A stretch of DNA of 64,000 nt, from assembly GCA_000995965.1 (NCBI GenBank), contig LBYD01000003.1:1-64000 (forward strand), read 5' to 3'. The position numbers and the translations under genes are program-made. Within the stretch, counting starts at the first letter, position 1. Each line of letters starts with the position of its first letter. Positions 51,767 through 60,320 of this stretch are shown piece by piece. The stretch is from Candidatus Moranbacteria bacterium GW2011_GWC2_40_12 (GTDB lineage Bacteria > Patescibacteria > Paceibacteria > Moranbacterales > UBA11712). A model generated the notes under the pieces. That model was not told the origin of the DNA. It made no database searches and was given only the letters and a program-made list of their open reading frames with translations.

Positions 51767-54694
51767 CTATTTCAACACTTCCCTCAAAAACTTCCCCGTA
51801 TAACTTTCCTTGTGATACTTCACCACTTCTTCCGGCGGGCCGGTGACCACCACGCGTCCGCCGTTGTCCCCGCCTTCCGGTCCGAGGTCAATGATCCAAT
51901 CGGCCGTTTTGATAACATCCATATTATGCTCTATCACAATGACAGTATTTCCCGCCTCCACCAAACGGTGCAAAACGTGCAAGAGTTTTTTTACGTCGTC
52001 GAAATGGAGTCCGGTTGTCGGCTCGTCCAAAATGTATAATGTATTTCCCGTCATCCGCCGCGAAAGTTCCGAAGCCAGCTTGATCCTCTGTGCTTCCCCG
52101 CCGGAAAGCGTCGTCGCCGCTTGCCCCAAATTGATATATCCGAGCCCCACTTCTTCAAGGACTTTCAGCGGATCATATATTCGCGGAAAGTTTTCAAAAA
52201 AATTCCTTCCTTCCGAAACCGTCATCGCGAGCACATCGGCGATATTTTTCCCTTTATATTTCACTTCCAGCGTCTCGCGGTTGTATCTTTTTCCCCGGCA
52301 AACATCGCAAGGAAGGAATACATCCGGCATAAACTGCATCTCAACTTTCAAAAATCCTTCTCCCCGGCAATTGTCGCATCGTCCGCCGTTCACGTTGAAG
52401 GAAAATCTCCCCGGGCCATAGCCGTGACGTTTGGCGTCTTTTGTCATCGCGAAAAGCTCCCGGATCAGCGTGAAAAAACCCACATATGTTGCCGGATTTG
52501 ACCGCGGCGTGCGTCCGATCGGCGACTGGTCAATGTGAATCACTTTGTCAACGTATTGCGTTCCAAGAATTTCTTTGTGTCTGCCCGGCCTTTCAAGGCT
52601 TCTCATAATTTTTGCCGACAAACCTTTCCCCAAAATGTCTTCCACGAGTGTTGATTTTCCGGATCCGGAAACACCCGTCACGCAAGTCAATGTTTTCAGG
52701 GGAAATTCGACGCTAATATTCTTCAGATTATGTTCTGTCGCCCCTTTCACCGTCAGCCATTTTTTGTTTTTCACCGGCCGGCGGAATTTTGGTATTTCTA
52801 TCTCGAGCTCCCCCCGCAAATATTTTCCTGTTATAGATTTTTTTTCTTTTTCAATATCTTTGACGGACCCTTCAGCCACAATTTCCCCGCCAAGTCTCCC
52901 CGCCCCCGGTCCAATATCCACCAAATGATCCGCGCTCCGAATCGTCTCTTCGTCGTGTTCAATCACGATGACCGTGTTGCCGATATCTCTCAATTTGAGC
53001 AGTGTTTCAAGTAATTTCGCATTATCCCGAGCATGAAGACCGACCGACGGTTCGTCAAGAATGTATAATACGCCGACCAGTTGAGAACCAATTTGCGACG
53101 CGAGGCGTATTCTTTGCGTCTCCCCTCCTGCCAGAGTGTTGGCCGAACGAGCTAGCGTCAAATATCCGAGTCCCACATCATCCAAAAATTTCAGGCGGTT
53201 TTTCACTTCTTTCAAAATTTTGTCCGCGATTATTTTTTCCCGCTCACTTAACTTTATACCCTCAAAAAATTTCAGCGTATCAGCAACGCTCACGCTGGAA
53301 ATTTCTGAAATATTTTTTCCTCCCACGGTGATGAGTAATGCCTCCGGTTTGTATCGCGATCCTTTGCAGGCCGGACATTTGCTCCGCGACATATATTTTT
53401 CAATGTCCTGCCGCACGCTTTCGGATTCGGTTTTGAAATAGCGATCCCGCATAAATCCCAAAATACCGTTCCACTCCACATTGAATTTCCAAATCGCTCC
53501 AGTCTTTGTTTTGAGACGAACTTCAATGTCATCCGGTTCTTCATCCCCAAAAAGCAAAATATTTTGTTGTTTTTCGCCGAGATCGCGAAAGCGGACATTG
53601 TCGGGAATGCGATAATAGTTTGTGACAGCACGCAAAATCGAACCTTGATAGTTGTTCGGCTTGTAGCTCCAGGGCATGATTGCACCCTCAGTAATGGTCC
53701 GCGTTTTGTCGGGAATCACAAGATTCGGGTCGATCTCTTTTTTTGTGCCGAGTCCTTCGCATTCCAAACACGCTCCCTGCGGGCTATTGAATGAAAACAA
53801 CCGCGGCTCGATTTCCGGGAAAACGGCCTCTTCATGCTCCGGACAAGCCATATTCTGGTTGAAGATAATTTCTTCTGGATTCAACTTTGAGGAATTTGGC
53901 AAGGTTTGGCCTTGGGGAATTCCGAGAGCTCTGCTCGAGGAAGGAAAAGGCCGAACCTTAGCCAAGATTGATTTTGTTTTCATCTTAACTAACCCTTGCG
54001 AAAGTTTAAGCGCACTCTCCACACTTTCAAATATTCTCGACAAATTTTTGTCATTCACCTCAACCTCATCGATCTTCACGTCAATGCTGTGTTTTTTGTA
54101 CCGCGCAAGGATCAAGCCAAGCTTTGCTTTTTCCGTGAGATCGATCCTTTGGCTGTCGACAATAGCCTCCGAAAAACCGCGCTTGAACATTTCCCCCAAA
54201 AGCGTCGAATATTCCCCTTTTCTTTCCCGCACCACCGGCGCAAGAATTTCAATTTTCGATCCTGTTCCGGCTTCCAGAATCCGATCCACAATCTCATCAA
54301 TCGAAAGTTTTGAAATCACTTTTTTGCAAACGGGACAATGCGGAATGCCAATTTTGGCATAAAGCAGCCGCAAATAGTCGTGAATTTCCGTCACCGTCCC
54401 CACGGTCGAGCGCGGATTGTGGGATGATGCTTTTTGGTCAATTGAAATTGCCGGACTCAAGCCCTCGATGGAATCAACATCCGGTTTTTCCATCTGTCCC
54501 AAAAACTGCCGGGCATAGCTCGACAAACTCTCGAGATATCGCCTCTGCCCTTCGGCAAAAATAGTATCAAAAGCCAGCGTTGACTTCCCCGACCCGCTGA
54601 TTCCAGTAAACACAATAAACTTCCCCCGTGGCAGTTCAAGATTTATGTTCTTCAAATTATGCTCGCGCGCTCCGCGAATTATGATTTTATCCAT
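51767..54694 (-). CDS. uvrA: excinuclease ABC subunit A
   Basis: UvrA is the damage-sensing ABC ATPase of excision repair. The start at 54694 (MDKIIIRGAREHNLKNI) matches the family. It has two ABC modules: Walker A TGISGSGKSTLAFDT and TGVSGSGKSTLVEDI, signatures LAGGETQRIRLASQIG and LSGGEAQRIKLASEL, and Walker B segments YILDEPSVGLH and YILDEPTTGLH. Zinc cysteines are visible in CPEH, CLEC, CPAC and CDNC/CDVC. About 975 aa. Residues about 244-267 (around KVRPFPSSSRALGIPQGQ) are an extra segment encoded by a 69-bp palindromic element, in frame. Confidence 0.96.
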   Translation of the reverse strand: MDKIIIRGAREHNLKNINLELPRGKFIVFTGISGSGKSTLAFDTIFAEGQRRYLESLSSYARQFLGQMEKPDVDSIEGLSPAISIDQKASSHNPRSTVGTVTEIHDYLRLLYAKIGIPHCPVCKKVISKLSIDEIVDRILEAGTGSKIEILAPVVRERKGEYSTLLGEMFKRGFSEAIVDSQRIDLTEKAKLGLILARYKKHSIDVKIDEVEVNDKNLSRIFESVESALKLSQGLVKMKTKSILAKVRPFPSSSRALGIPQGQTLPNSSKLNPEEIIFNQNMACPEHEEAVFPEIEPRLFSFNSPQGACLECEGLGTKKEIDPNLVIPDKTRTITEGAIMPWSYKPNNYQGSILRAVTNYYRIPDNVRFRDLGEKQQNILLFGDEEPDDIEVRLKTKTGAIWKFNVEWNGILGFMRDRYFKTESESVRQDIEKYMSRSKCPACKGSRYKPEALLITVGGKNISEISSVSVADTLKFFEGIKLSEREKIIADKILKEVKNRLKFLDDVGLGYLTLARSANTLAGGETQRIRLASQIGSQLVGVLYILDEPSVGLHARDNAKLLETLLKLRDIGNTVIVIEHDEETIRSADHLVDIGPGAGRLGGEIVAEGSVKDIEKEKKSITGKYLRGELEIEIPKFRRPVKNKKWLTVKGATEHNLKNISVEFPLKTLTCVTGVSGSGKSTLVEDILGKGLSAKIMRSLERPGRHKEILGTQYVDKVIHIDQSPIGRTPRSNPATYVGFFTLIRELFAMTKDAKRHGYGPGRFSFNVNGGRCDNCRGEGFLKVEMQFMPDVFLPCDVCRGKRYNRETLEVKYKGKNIADVLAMTVSEGRNFFENFPRIYDPLKVLEEVGLGYINLGQAATTLSGGEAQRIKLASELSRRMTGNTLYILDEPTTGLHFDDVKKLLHVLHRLVEAGNTVIVIEHNMDVIKTADWIIDLGPEGGDNGGRVVVTGPPEEVVKYHKESYTGKFLREVLK
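53896..53964 (-). repeat. in-frame palindromic element in uvrA
   Basis: Plus-strand arms TTGGCAAGGTTTGGCCTT and AAGGCCGAACCTTAGCCAA pair with one bulge and one mismatch. A related element is intergenic at 38482-38537. Confidence 0.85.
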
Positions 54695-54907
54695 AACAAT
54701 AACTCGCAAATATAGAACGAATTTTTAACGAATGAGAGCGAACTTGCTAACACGTTTAGGTATTCGCTCCAATTCGCTTTTTTATTCGTTCCCCATTGGT
54801 GAGATTCTTGAAATACAAAAACTTACCCCAAATTGGCATCTATACACCAGCCTATTTTGGTGCGGGGGTTTCACTAATATAATACTATTGAGTTAATAAA
54901 TCAATTT
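54695..54907. other. intergenic region upstream of uvrA
   Basis: Contains ATTCGTT/AACGAAT-like repeats near 54716-54795; no gene or clear LexA-type operator is seen. Confidence 0.4.
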
Positions 54908-54943
54908 CAAAAAAGGGTGCACAATCATCTTGTGTGCACCCGC
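54905..54943 (-). terminator. terminator of the 54975 gene
   Basis: On the minus strand GGGTGCACACAA / TTGTGCACCC followed by TTTTTT, about 32 nt after the stop. Confidence 0.88.
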
Positions 54944-54974
54944 CTTCAGGTAAATATGCATCAACGTATTCGGT

Positions 54975-55409
54975 TTAAACCACAACCGGCAGCATCCGGT
55001 TGAATGCGTCACTGCACATGCCGTCCCATTCCTCCTTTTCTCGATGCCCGATTTTACTCCAAGGCGGAAAATTAAGAGTGTCAAACGACGTCCACACTCT
55101 TCTCTCCCAGGGGGTTGCCGGAATAAACTCCGGCGTTGGCATTCCGAACGATGCATACATGGCCTGACCCGGTCCGCCATTTCTATTCATACCCGCGAGG
55201 ATATAAATCCGTTTGGATATATAGATCAGATCACCCACAACTACATCGCCATTTTTCCACGCTTTAAGTAGTCGGTTATACCCGGAGCCACTTGTAATGG
55301 GCTCTACGTATCCGCTCCTTAAAGCCACATCCCTGAGCCATGTGAAAAATTTTACCTTTAAATATGCAATTCTTTCCCTAACCGATATTCTCCTTTTCCT
55401 CGCCCCCAT
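54975..55409 (-). CDS. orphan protein (144 aa)
   Basis: Unrecognised. The start at 55409 follows AAGGAGGCCCAAT. The N-terminus is strongly basic (MGARKRRISVRERIAYLKVK), the middle has short hydrophobic strands (GDVVVGDLIYISKRIYILAG), and the C-terminal half is aromatic- and Pro-rich (IPATPWERRVWTSFDTLNFP). There is no signal peptide or metal motif. It has its own terminator and lies between uvrB and uvrA; a link to repair is not supported by sequence. Confidence 0.6.
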   Translation of the reverse strand: MGARKRRISVRERIAYLKVKFFTWLRDVALRSGYVEPITSGSGYNRLLKAWKNGDVVVGDLIYISKRIYILAGMNRNGGPGQAMYASFGMPTPEFIPATPWERRVWTSFDTLNFPPWSKIGHREKEEWDGMCSDAFNRMLPVVV

Positions 55410-55484
55410 ATTGGGCCTCCTTAATGGGATTGTTTTGCAAATTCATTAATTAAAAAATAACAGAGTTTGATAAAAATTACAATC

Positions 55485-57488
55485 TCACCCCATCTGCAAT
55501 TTCCGGAGCTGGATTATCTCATCTCGAATCACCGCCGCTTTTTCGAATTCCATGTTTCGGGCGGCGGTTTTCATTTCCGCTTCTTTTTGCTTGATATATC
55601 CGGCGATGTCTTCGAGCGATTCCAGTTTCACGAATTCGCGCGGAATTTCGGGCTTGAGTTCGTGGTCAACGATGGATTCGATTTTTTTCTTGATCGTTTT
55701 AGGAGTGATGCGATGTTTTTTGTTGTATTTTGTCTGCGTCGCGCGACGGCGGTTGGTTTCATCGATCGCCCGTTTCATCGAACCGGTAACATGGTCAGCG
55801 TATAAGATTACCCGTCCGGAAATATTCCTCGCCGCGCGGCCAATTGTTTGGACAAGTGAAGTTTCGGATCTCAAAAAGCCTTCTTTGTCGGCGTCGAGTA
55901 TCGCGACAAGTGACACTTCCGGAAGATCAAGACCTTCCCGCAGAAGATTCACCCCGACAAGCACATCGAATTTTCCACGCCGTAAATTTTCCAAAATACG
56001 AACCCGGTCCATCGTGTCCACACCCGAATGCAAGTATTCTGACTTTATCTCGTTTTCTTTCAAAAATTCCGCGAGGTCTTCGGCCATTTTTTTCGTCAAA
56101 GTTGTAACCAACACTCTCTCTTTTTTATCTACCACTTTTGTAATTTCCGCTATAACATCTTTAACCTGGCCTTTTGCGGATTTAATAACCAATTCCGGAT
56201 CGATAAGGCCCGTCGGCCTGATAATTTGCTCGACAACGCCGCTCTTTTTGGAAACTAAGTTTCCACTTGGAAACTTAGTTTCCAAGTTTTTTGCCAACTC
56301 ATATTTTCCCGGTGTGGCTGATGTAAATATTACTTGGTTTATCTTTTCCTCAAACTCTGAAAATTTCAGCGGCCGGTTGTCATAAGCGCTCGGGAGCCGG
56401 AAACCATTATCAATCAATGTTTTTTTCCGGGCGTGATCTCCGTTATACATCGCGTTGAGCTGGGGTACTGTCACGTGCGATTCATCGATAACGATCAGAA
56501 AATCTTTGCTGAAATAATCAACGAGAGTATACGGCGGCTCCCCCGCTTTTCGTCCCGTGAGATAGCGGGAATAATTTTCTATTCCATTGCAATATCCAAT
56601 TTCCCTCATCATCTCAAGATCCTGCTTTGTCCGGCGATATATTCTCTCCGCTTCGAGCAATTTTTTGTGTTTTTTGAAATATGCCACTCGCTCATTCAGT
56701 TCTTTTTCAATTTCCGAAAGCGCTTCTTCCATCACCGGTTCCGGCACGACAAAATGCTTGGCGGGATAGATCAAAACTTTTTCCAAATTTCCCAGCGCCT
56801 CGCCCGTCAAAAAGTCATATTCGCTGATTTTTCCAATTTTATCCTCTTTCAACTCTATACGCGTCACGATTTCTCTGGATGGCGACATGATTTCAATCGT
56901 GTCCCCGTGAGCACGAAATCTTCCGCGGGACAAATATTCCGAGCGAAGAAAATGCATCTCCGCCAGATCAGAAATCAATTTTTCCCGGTCGATTGCCTCT
57001 CCCATCTTGAGACTCAACGAAATATCCTCATAGAATTCGGGCGACCCGAGACCGTATATGCACGAAACGGAGGCGACAATGACCACGTCCTTCCGCGACA
57101 TCACCGCCATCGTCGCCGCGTGACGCAAGCGGTCAATCTCGTCATTTATCTGGGATTCTTTTTCGATATAGGTGTCGGATGCGGCAATATAGGCTTCCGG
57201 TTGGTAGTAGTCATAGTAGGAAACGAAATATTCCACCGCGTTTTTGGGAAAAAAAGTTCGAAATTCCTGAGCGAGTTGCGCCGCGAGCGTCTTGTTCGGC
57301 GCAATGACGAGCGTGGGTTTTTGGATATTCTCAATCACATTCGCCATCGTGAAAGTCTTTCCCGACCCCGTCACGCCGAGAAGAGTTTGGAATTTATTTC
57401 CCTGCTTCAAACCAGCGGTCAACTCTTTGATTGCTTTGGGCTGGTCGCCATCGGGTTTGAACTTGGCACTTATCTTAAATTTACCCAT
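55485..57488 (-). CDS. uvrB: excinuclease ABC subunit B
   Basis: UvrB is the helicase-like damage-verifying subunit. The 667-aa protein has Walker A LLGVTGSGKTFTMANVI (36-52), the beta-hairpin region YYDYYQPEAYIA, DEAD-type LIVIDESHVTVPQL, the helicase motifs VIFTSATPGKYEL and VLVGVNLLREGLDLPEVSLV, TIGRAARN, and the C-terminal UVR motif (KEAEMKTAARNMEFEKAAVIRD, in part). Residues about 399-416 (NLETKFPSGNLVSKK) are extra, encoded by nearly two copies of a palindrome. A CTAG palindrome lies 12 nt upstream of the start. Confidence 0.96.
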   Translation of the reverse strand: MGKFKISAKFKPDGDQPKAIKELTAGLKQGNKFQTLLGVTGSGKTFTMANVIENIQKPTLVIAPNKTLAAQLAQEFRTFFPKNAVEYFVSYYDYYQPEAYIAASDTYIEKESQINDEIDRLRHAATMAVMSRKDVVIVASVSCIYGLGSPEFYEDISLSLKMGEAIDREKLISDLAEMHFLRSEYLSRGRFRAHGDTIEIMSPSREIVTRIELKEDKIGKISEYDFLTGEALGNLEKVLIYPAKHFVVPEPVMEEALSEIEKELNERVAYFKKHKKLLEAERIYRRTKQDLEMMREIGYCNGIENYSRYLTGRKAGEPPYTLVDYFSKDFLIVIDESHVTVPQLNAMYNGDHARKKTLIDNGFRLPSAYDNRPLKFSEFEEKINQVIFTSATPGKYELAKNLETKFPSGNLVSKKSGVVEQIIRPTGLIDPELVIKSAKGQVKDVIAEITKVVDKKERVLVTTLTKKMAEDLAEFLKENEIKSEYLHSGVDTMDRVRILENLRRGKFDVLVGVNLLREGLDLPEVSLVAILDADKEGFLRSETSLVQTIGRAARNISGRVILYADHVTGSMKRAIDETNRRRATQTKYNKKHRITPKTIKKKIESIVDHELKPEIPREFVKLESLEDIAGYIKQKEAEMKTAARNMEFEKAAVIRDEIIQLRKLQMG
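56245..56290 (-). repeat. in-frame palindromic element, nearly duplicated, in uvrB
   Basis: Plus strand TTGGAAACTAAGTTTCCA then CTTGGAAACTTAGTTTCCAA: the element found in dnaX and at 17136, followed by a second, slightly changed copy. Coding strand: NLETKFPSG then NLVSKK. Confidence 0.88.
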
Positions 57489-57499
57489 TATTTTTTTAT

Positions 57500-57515
57500 A
57501 GTAAACTAGATTACT
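57500..57515. promoter_or_regulatory. CTAG palindrome upstream of uvrB (possible operator)
   Basis: AGTAAACTAGATTACT, one mismatch from perfect symmetry, 12 nt upstream of the uvrB start. Its position next to a DNA-repair gene would fit a repressor site such as a lineage-specific LexA box, but this is untested. Confidence 0.45.
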
Positions 57516-57537
57516 TTTACAGAGCTAACATATCAAT

Positions 57538-57569
57538 CAACTTTCAGTATACTAGTATAATGAAAGTTG
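57538..57569. repeat. CTAG-centred palindrome
   Basis: CAACTTTCA-G-TATACTAGTATA-A-TGAAAGTTG: 15 complementary pairs around one mismatch, between the 57713 gene and uvrB. Confidence 0.65.
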
Positions 57570-57659
57570 ATATTTTATTGCTTGGCAAGACTGTTTTTTG
57601 GTTTGATAAGCAAAATCAATGTTCAATAATTATATACGCAAAAAATGAAATAGTCCACC

Positions 57660-57697
57660 ATTGAAAAGAAGCGCAGTATTTCACCGCGCCTCTTCGA
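57660..57697 (-). terminator. terminator of the 57713 gene
   Basis: On the minus strand AGGCGCGGT / ACTGCGCTT (with G-T pairs) followed by CTTTTC. Confidence 0.65.
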
Positions 57698-57712
57698 AAT
57701 TCGCTGCAAAGG

Positions 57713-58276
57713 TTAAGGACCAAATAGTCCCATATCCTTTAGTTTTCGGATTTGAGCCGCAACCTCAAATACATCGAGGCCTTCTTTTTGAAGATACTTC
57801 TTCACCTCCTCCTCTGATTCGAAGAAGTATCTTTTCCAATTAAAGGACCAGTATACGGCTACACAGCCCAGCATCCATACCCACGCCAGAGTAAAGGCAC
57901 GCAGATTGTGGATAGTCTGAGGCAATAATCCGGCATCGGCTTTGAAGCTCTCATAAATGAGTTCAAAGAGCAAGAAAGCCACCAATCCTGGAACCAGCAG
58001 AAGACGAGCACGCACTTTGAAGACTTTCAGGGCGCACAATGAGATATAGTATGAAAGCCCTTGTTTCTTGCTCAATTGCAAATATCCCCAGGTTCCCTGT
58101 CCTTGAATCACGCTCAAACTTAGCATGACGCTTTTGTAAATCAGCAGGGATGAGATTGTGACGCTGCAAACAGCCAATTCCAAATCGCAGTTGTAGAAAA
58201 AGAATATCGCAAAACCTCCGATTACCATTGACGGCAGCAGCAAAAACTTGCCCCGATCCTCATTCTTAGCTGACAT
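57713..58276 (-). CDS. membrane orphan protein (187 aa)
   Basis: Unrecognised. The start at 58276 follows TATAGGAGGAAAT. There are about four hydrophobic segments (FLLLPSMVIGGFAIFFFY, AVCSVTISSLLIYKSVML, LLLVPGLVAFLLFELIY, AFTLAWVWMLGCVAVYW), a YYISLCALKVFKVRAR basic loop and a cytoplasmic C-terminal helix (SEEEVKKYLQKEGLDVFEVA). It has its own promoter and terminator and is divergent from the DUF763 gene. Confidence 0.65.
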   Translation of the reverse strand: MSAKNEDRGKFLLLPSMVIGGFAIFFFYNCDLELAVCSVTISSLLIYKSVMLSLSVIQGQGTWGYLQLSKKQGLSYYISLCALKVFKVRARLLLVPGLVAFLLFELIYESFKADAGLLPQTIHNLRAFTLAWVWMLGCVAVYWSFNWKRYFFESEEEVKKYLQKEGLDVFEVAAQIRKLKDMGLFGP

Positions 58277-58328
58277 ATTTCCTCCTATAAATTGATGTCA
58301 TGGAAATCACGATAAAAAGAGACACTTA

Positions 58329-58357
58329 AGAGTAGTAGATATCAACGGAAATGTCAA
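58329..58357 (-). promoter_or_regulatory. promoter of the 57713 gene
   Basis: Minus strand TTGACA (complement of 58352-58357), 17-nt spacer, TACTCT (complement of 58329-58334). Confidence 0.7.
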
Positions 58358-58379
58358 TAATAATCTAATCAGGAGACAA

Positions 58380-58408
58380 TTTACATAAGTTACAAATAGT
58401 GATATAGT
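58380..58408 (+). promoter_or_regulatory. promoter of the DUF763 gene, leaderless arrangement
   Basis: TTTACA (58380-58385), 17-nt spacer, TATAGT (58403-58408). The ATG at 58415 begins only 6 nt after the -10, so transcription should start at or within a base or two of the start codon. Confidence 0.6.
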
Positions 58409-58414
58409 GATAGT

Positions 58415-59560
58415 ATGTTCAAACGCGGAATTGCCACATTTACCCTCGATTATGGCAAATGTCCCAAATGGCTTTTTGAGCGTATGGTGAAATTGGGACG
58501 GGAGATGGCGCGGGTGATCATTGCAGAATATGGGCCGGATGAATTTGTGAAGCGGATTGCCGATCCGGTCTGGTTTCAGGCGCTCGGAACGGTGCTCGCT
58601 TTTGACTGGAACGCTTCGGGATTGACGACCATTCTCACCGCCGCCCTCAAGGAAGCCATCCGCGGCGAAGAGAGAGATCTTGGAATTTATATTTGCGGAG
58701 GGAAAGGAAAAACATCCCTCAAAACTCCGGAGCAAATTTCCCTTTTTGGCGCACGGGCCGAGCTGCCGCAGGAAAAAATAAATTCGCTCGAATATAACTC
58801 GCGAATGGCGGCGAAAGTTGATTCTTCCCTTGTCCAGGATGGATTCCAGATTTATCATCACTCATTCTTCTTTTCCCGCAACGGCGTTTGGGCGGTTGTT
58901 CAGCAAGGCATGAACGAAAGAGAAGTCACGGCGCGAAGATATCACTGGTTTTCGGACACCGCCAAGAATCTTATCATGGAGCCGCACAGTGGAATCATCT
59001 CCGACGGACAGCACACAGGCCTCAATATGGCCGCCAAAGAAAGCGCTAACACGCAAAAAATTTCGACGGAGCTCGTGCAAGGAAGCTATTCGACCTTGCT
59101 TAAGGATCTTAAGTTGCTTAGGAAATATAGTACGCCGCAAAGCGAAGTCGTTGCCATCGGCGACAAACACAACGAATCAGTGAATCTCAAATTGCACGAT
59201 CGTGATTTCAAAGTTCTGCCCGTTGTCACGGAAGATTTCGCGAAAAGCAAATACTTGCAAAAAATTTTATACGAAGTTTCTGAAATAAAACCGAAAAATT
59301 ACGAGCAATTACTTTCGCTAAAAGGCGTCGGGCCAAAAACAATTCGGGCGCTGGCTCTCACCGCCGAAGTGATTTACGGCGCGAAAGCGTCATATGAGGA
59401 TCCCGCCCGCTATTCTTTTGCCCACGGCGGAAAGGACTTTGTCCCCTACCCCGTTGACCGGCTGACCTACGATCAGACCATCCAAACCATGCAAAAACTT
59501 GTGGAAAAAATGAAAATTGGCTATTCTGAAAGAAATAAGATAATGGATCGCATAATATGA
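58415..59560 (+). CDS. DUF763 family protein
   Basis: A 381-aa protein that fits DUF763, a family common in archaea and scattered bacteria. Recognisable parts are the start MFKRGIATFTLDYGKCPKWL, the LGTVLAFDWNASGLTTILTAAL region, IYICGGKGKTSLKTPEQI, DSSLVQDGFQIYHHSFFF and the C-terminal helix-hairpin-helix segment LLSLKGVGPKTIRALALTAE, which suggests DNA binding. The function is unknown; a role in DNA processing is often supposed. The stop overlaps the ATG of the next frame (ATGA). Confidence 0.85.
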   Translation: MFKRGIATFTLDYGKCPKWLFERMVKLGREMARVIIAEYGPDEFVKRIADPVWFQALGTVLAFDWNASGLTTILTAALKEAIRGEERDLGIYICGGKGKTSLKTPEQISLFGARAELPQEKINSLEYNSRMAAKVDSSLVQDGFQIYHHSFFFSRNGVWAVVQQGMNEREVTARRYHWFSDTAKNLIMEPHSGIISDGQHTGLNMAAKESANTQKISTELVQGSYSTLLKDLKLLRKYSTPQSEVVAIGDKHNESVNLKLHDRDFKVLPVVTEDFAKSKYLQKILYEVSEIKPKNYEQLLSLKGVGPKTIRALALTAEVIYGAKASYEDPARYSFAHGGKDFVPYPVDRLTYDQTIQTMQKLVEKMKIGYSERNKIMDRII

Positions 59561-59610
59561 GCCAGGGAGACATTGAAAACCCATTCCGGAAAAAAGGAGG
59601 AGACCCGCAA

Positions 59611-60186
59611 ATGGGAAAGAAAAAGGATAGGATTTTCACCGACGAGGATGTTTCACTCTTAAACGAAATGGTAAAAATAGCCGTGCGTATTCTAAGAAAC
59701 AAGGGGGTCAGCGTTGAACACCCCGAATTTCAAGAACGCAAGAAAGAAGTTATCGGTATTGTTTTTGGAATCACGGAAATAAGCTCCAAGGAGGAACAGG
59801 ACCGTTTCTGGGGAAGTTTGGCCAGACGTATCGAAAATACGATTTCAATTTCCCCGGAAGAGCACTTCCGCCGGAAGCGTGCAAGGGAGCTAAAAGATTC
59901 TTTCGACCAGCCGGAAAACGAAAGGACCCGAGAACAGTTGGACAAGGCAAGAAGTATCGTCCTTGAAAAAAGAGGCAAAGGAAGAAAAAAGGCAAAAGTT
60001 GACGCGGCCATGATTCGGGACGCGGTACATTTAGCGCTGAAGGATTACAAATTTTCCGGAGCAAAGATGAGAGAGGCCGCTGCCAACGTTCTGAAATATT
60101 ATTTGTGCGCCGATTATATGATTCAAACTGACGATCCTAATCTAAAAAGATTATCGGATCCGTCTCGACAAAGAGACCTCTTCTGA
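59611..60186 (+). CDS. helical orphan protein (191 aa)
   Basis: Unrecognised. The start at 59611 follows AAAAGGAGGAGACCCGCAA; the in-frame ATG at 59557 overlaps the DUF763 stop and is less likely. The protein is charged and helical (LLNEMVKIAVRILRNKG, FGITEISSKEEQDRFWGSL), with a Lys/Arg-rich stretch (VLEKRGKGRKKAKVDAAMI) that may contact nucleic acid. No enzyme motif. It probably shares the DUF763 transcript and may work with it. Two terminators follow. Confidence 0.65.
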   Translation: MGKKKDRIFTDEDVSLLNEMVKIAVRILRNKGVSVEHPEFQERKKEVIGIVFGITEISSKEEQDRFWGSLARRIENTISISPEEHFRRKRARELKDSFDQPENERTREQLDKARSIVLEKRGKGRKKAKVDAAMIRDAVHLALKDYKFSGAKMREAAANVLKYYLCADYMIQTDDPNLKRLSDPSRQRDLF

Positions 60187-60208
60187 AGACTAAATTGCTG
60201 AATAATCA

Positions 60209-60287
60209 GCCGCCTTGGCGTTGCCCAGGCGGTTTTCTTTTTTCAAACGACAAAAAACCAGCCAATTCAATAGGCCGGTTTTTTGAT
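60209..60287 (+). terminator. two successive hairpin terminators
   Basis: CCGCCTTGG / CCCAGGCGG with TTTTCTTTTTT (60211-60243), then AACCAGCC / GGCCGGTT with a T-run (60254-60284). The second may also serve the minus strand. Confidence 0.85.
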
Positions 60288-60320
60288 TATAAATAGCCAT
60301 TTTTGCTATTTACCCTGCCA

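Noticed and set aside
56433..57509. 358-codon open frame antisense to uvrB
   Set aside because: Shadow of the conserved uvrB frame; the protein is unlike any family, rich in His/Phe/Arg as typical of antisense translation, and uvrB motifs account for the DNA.
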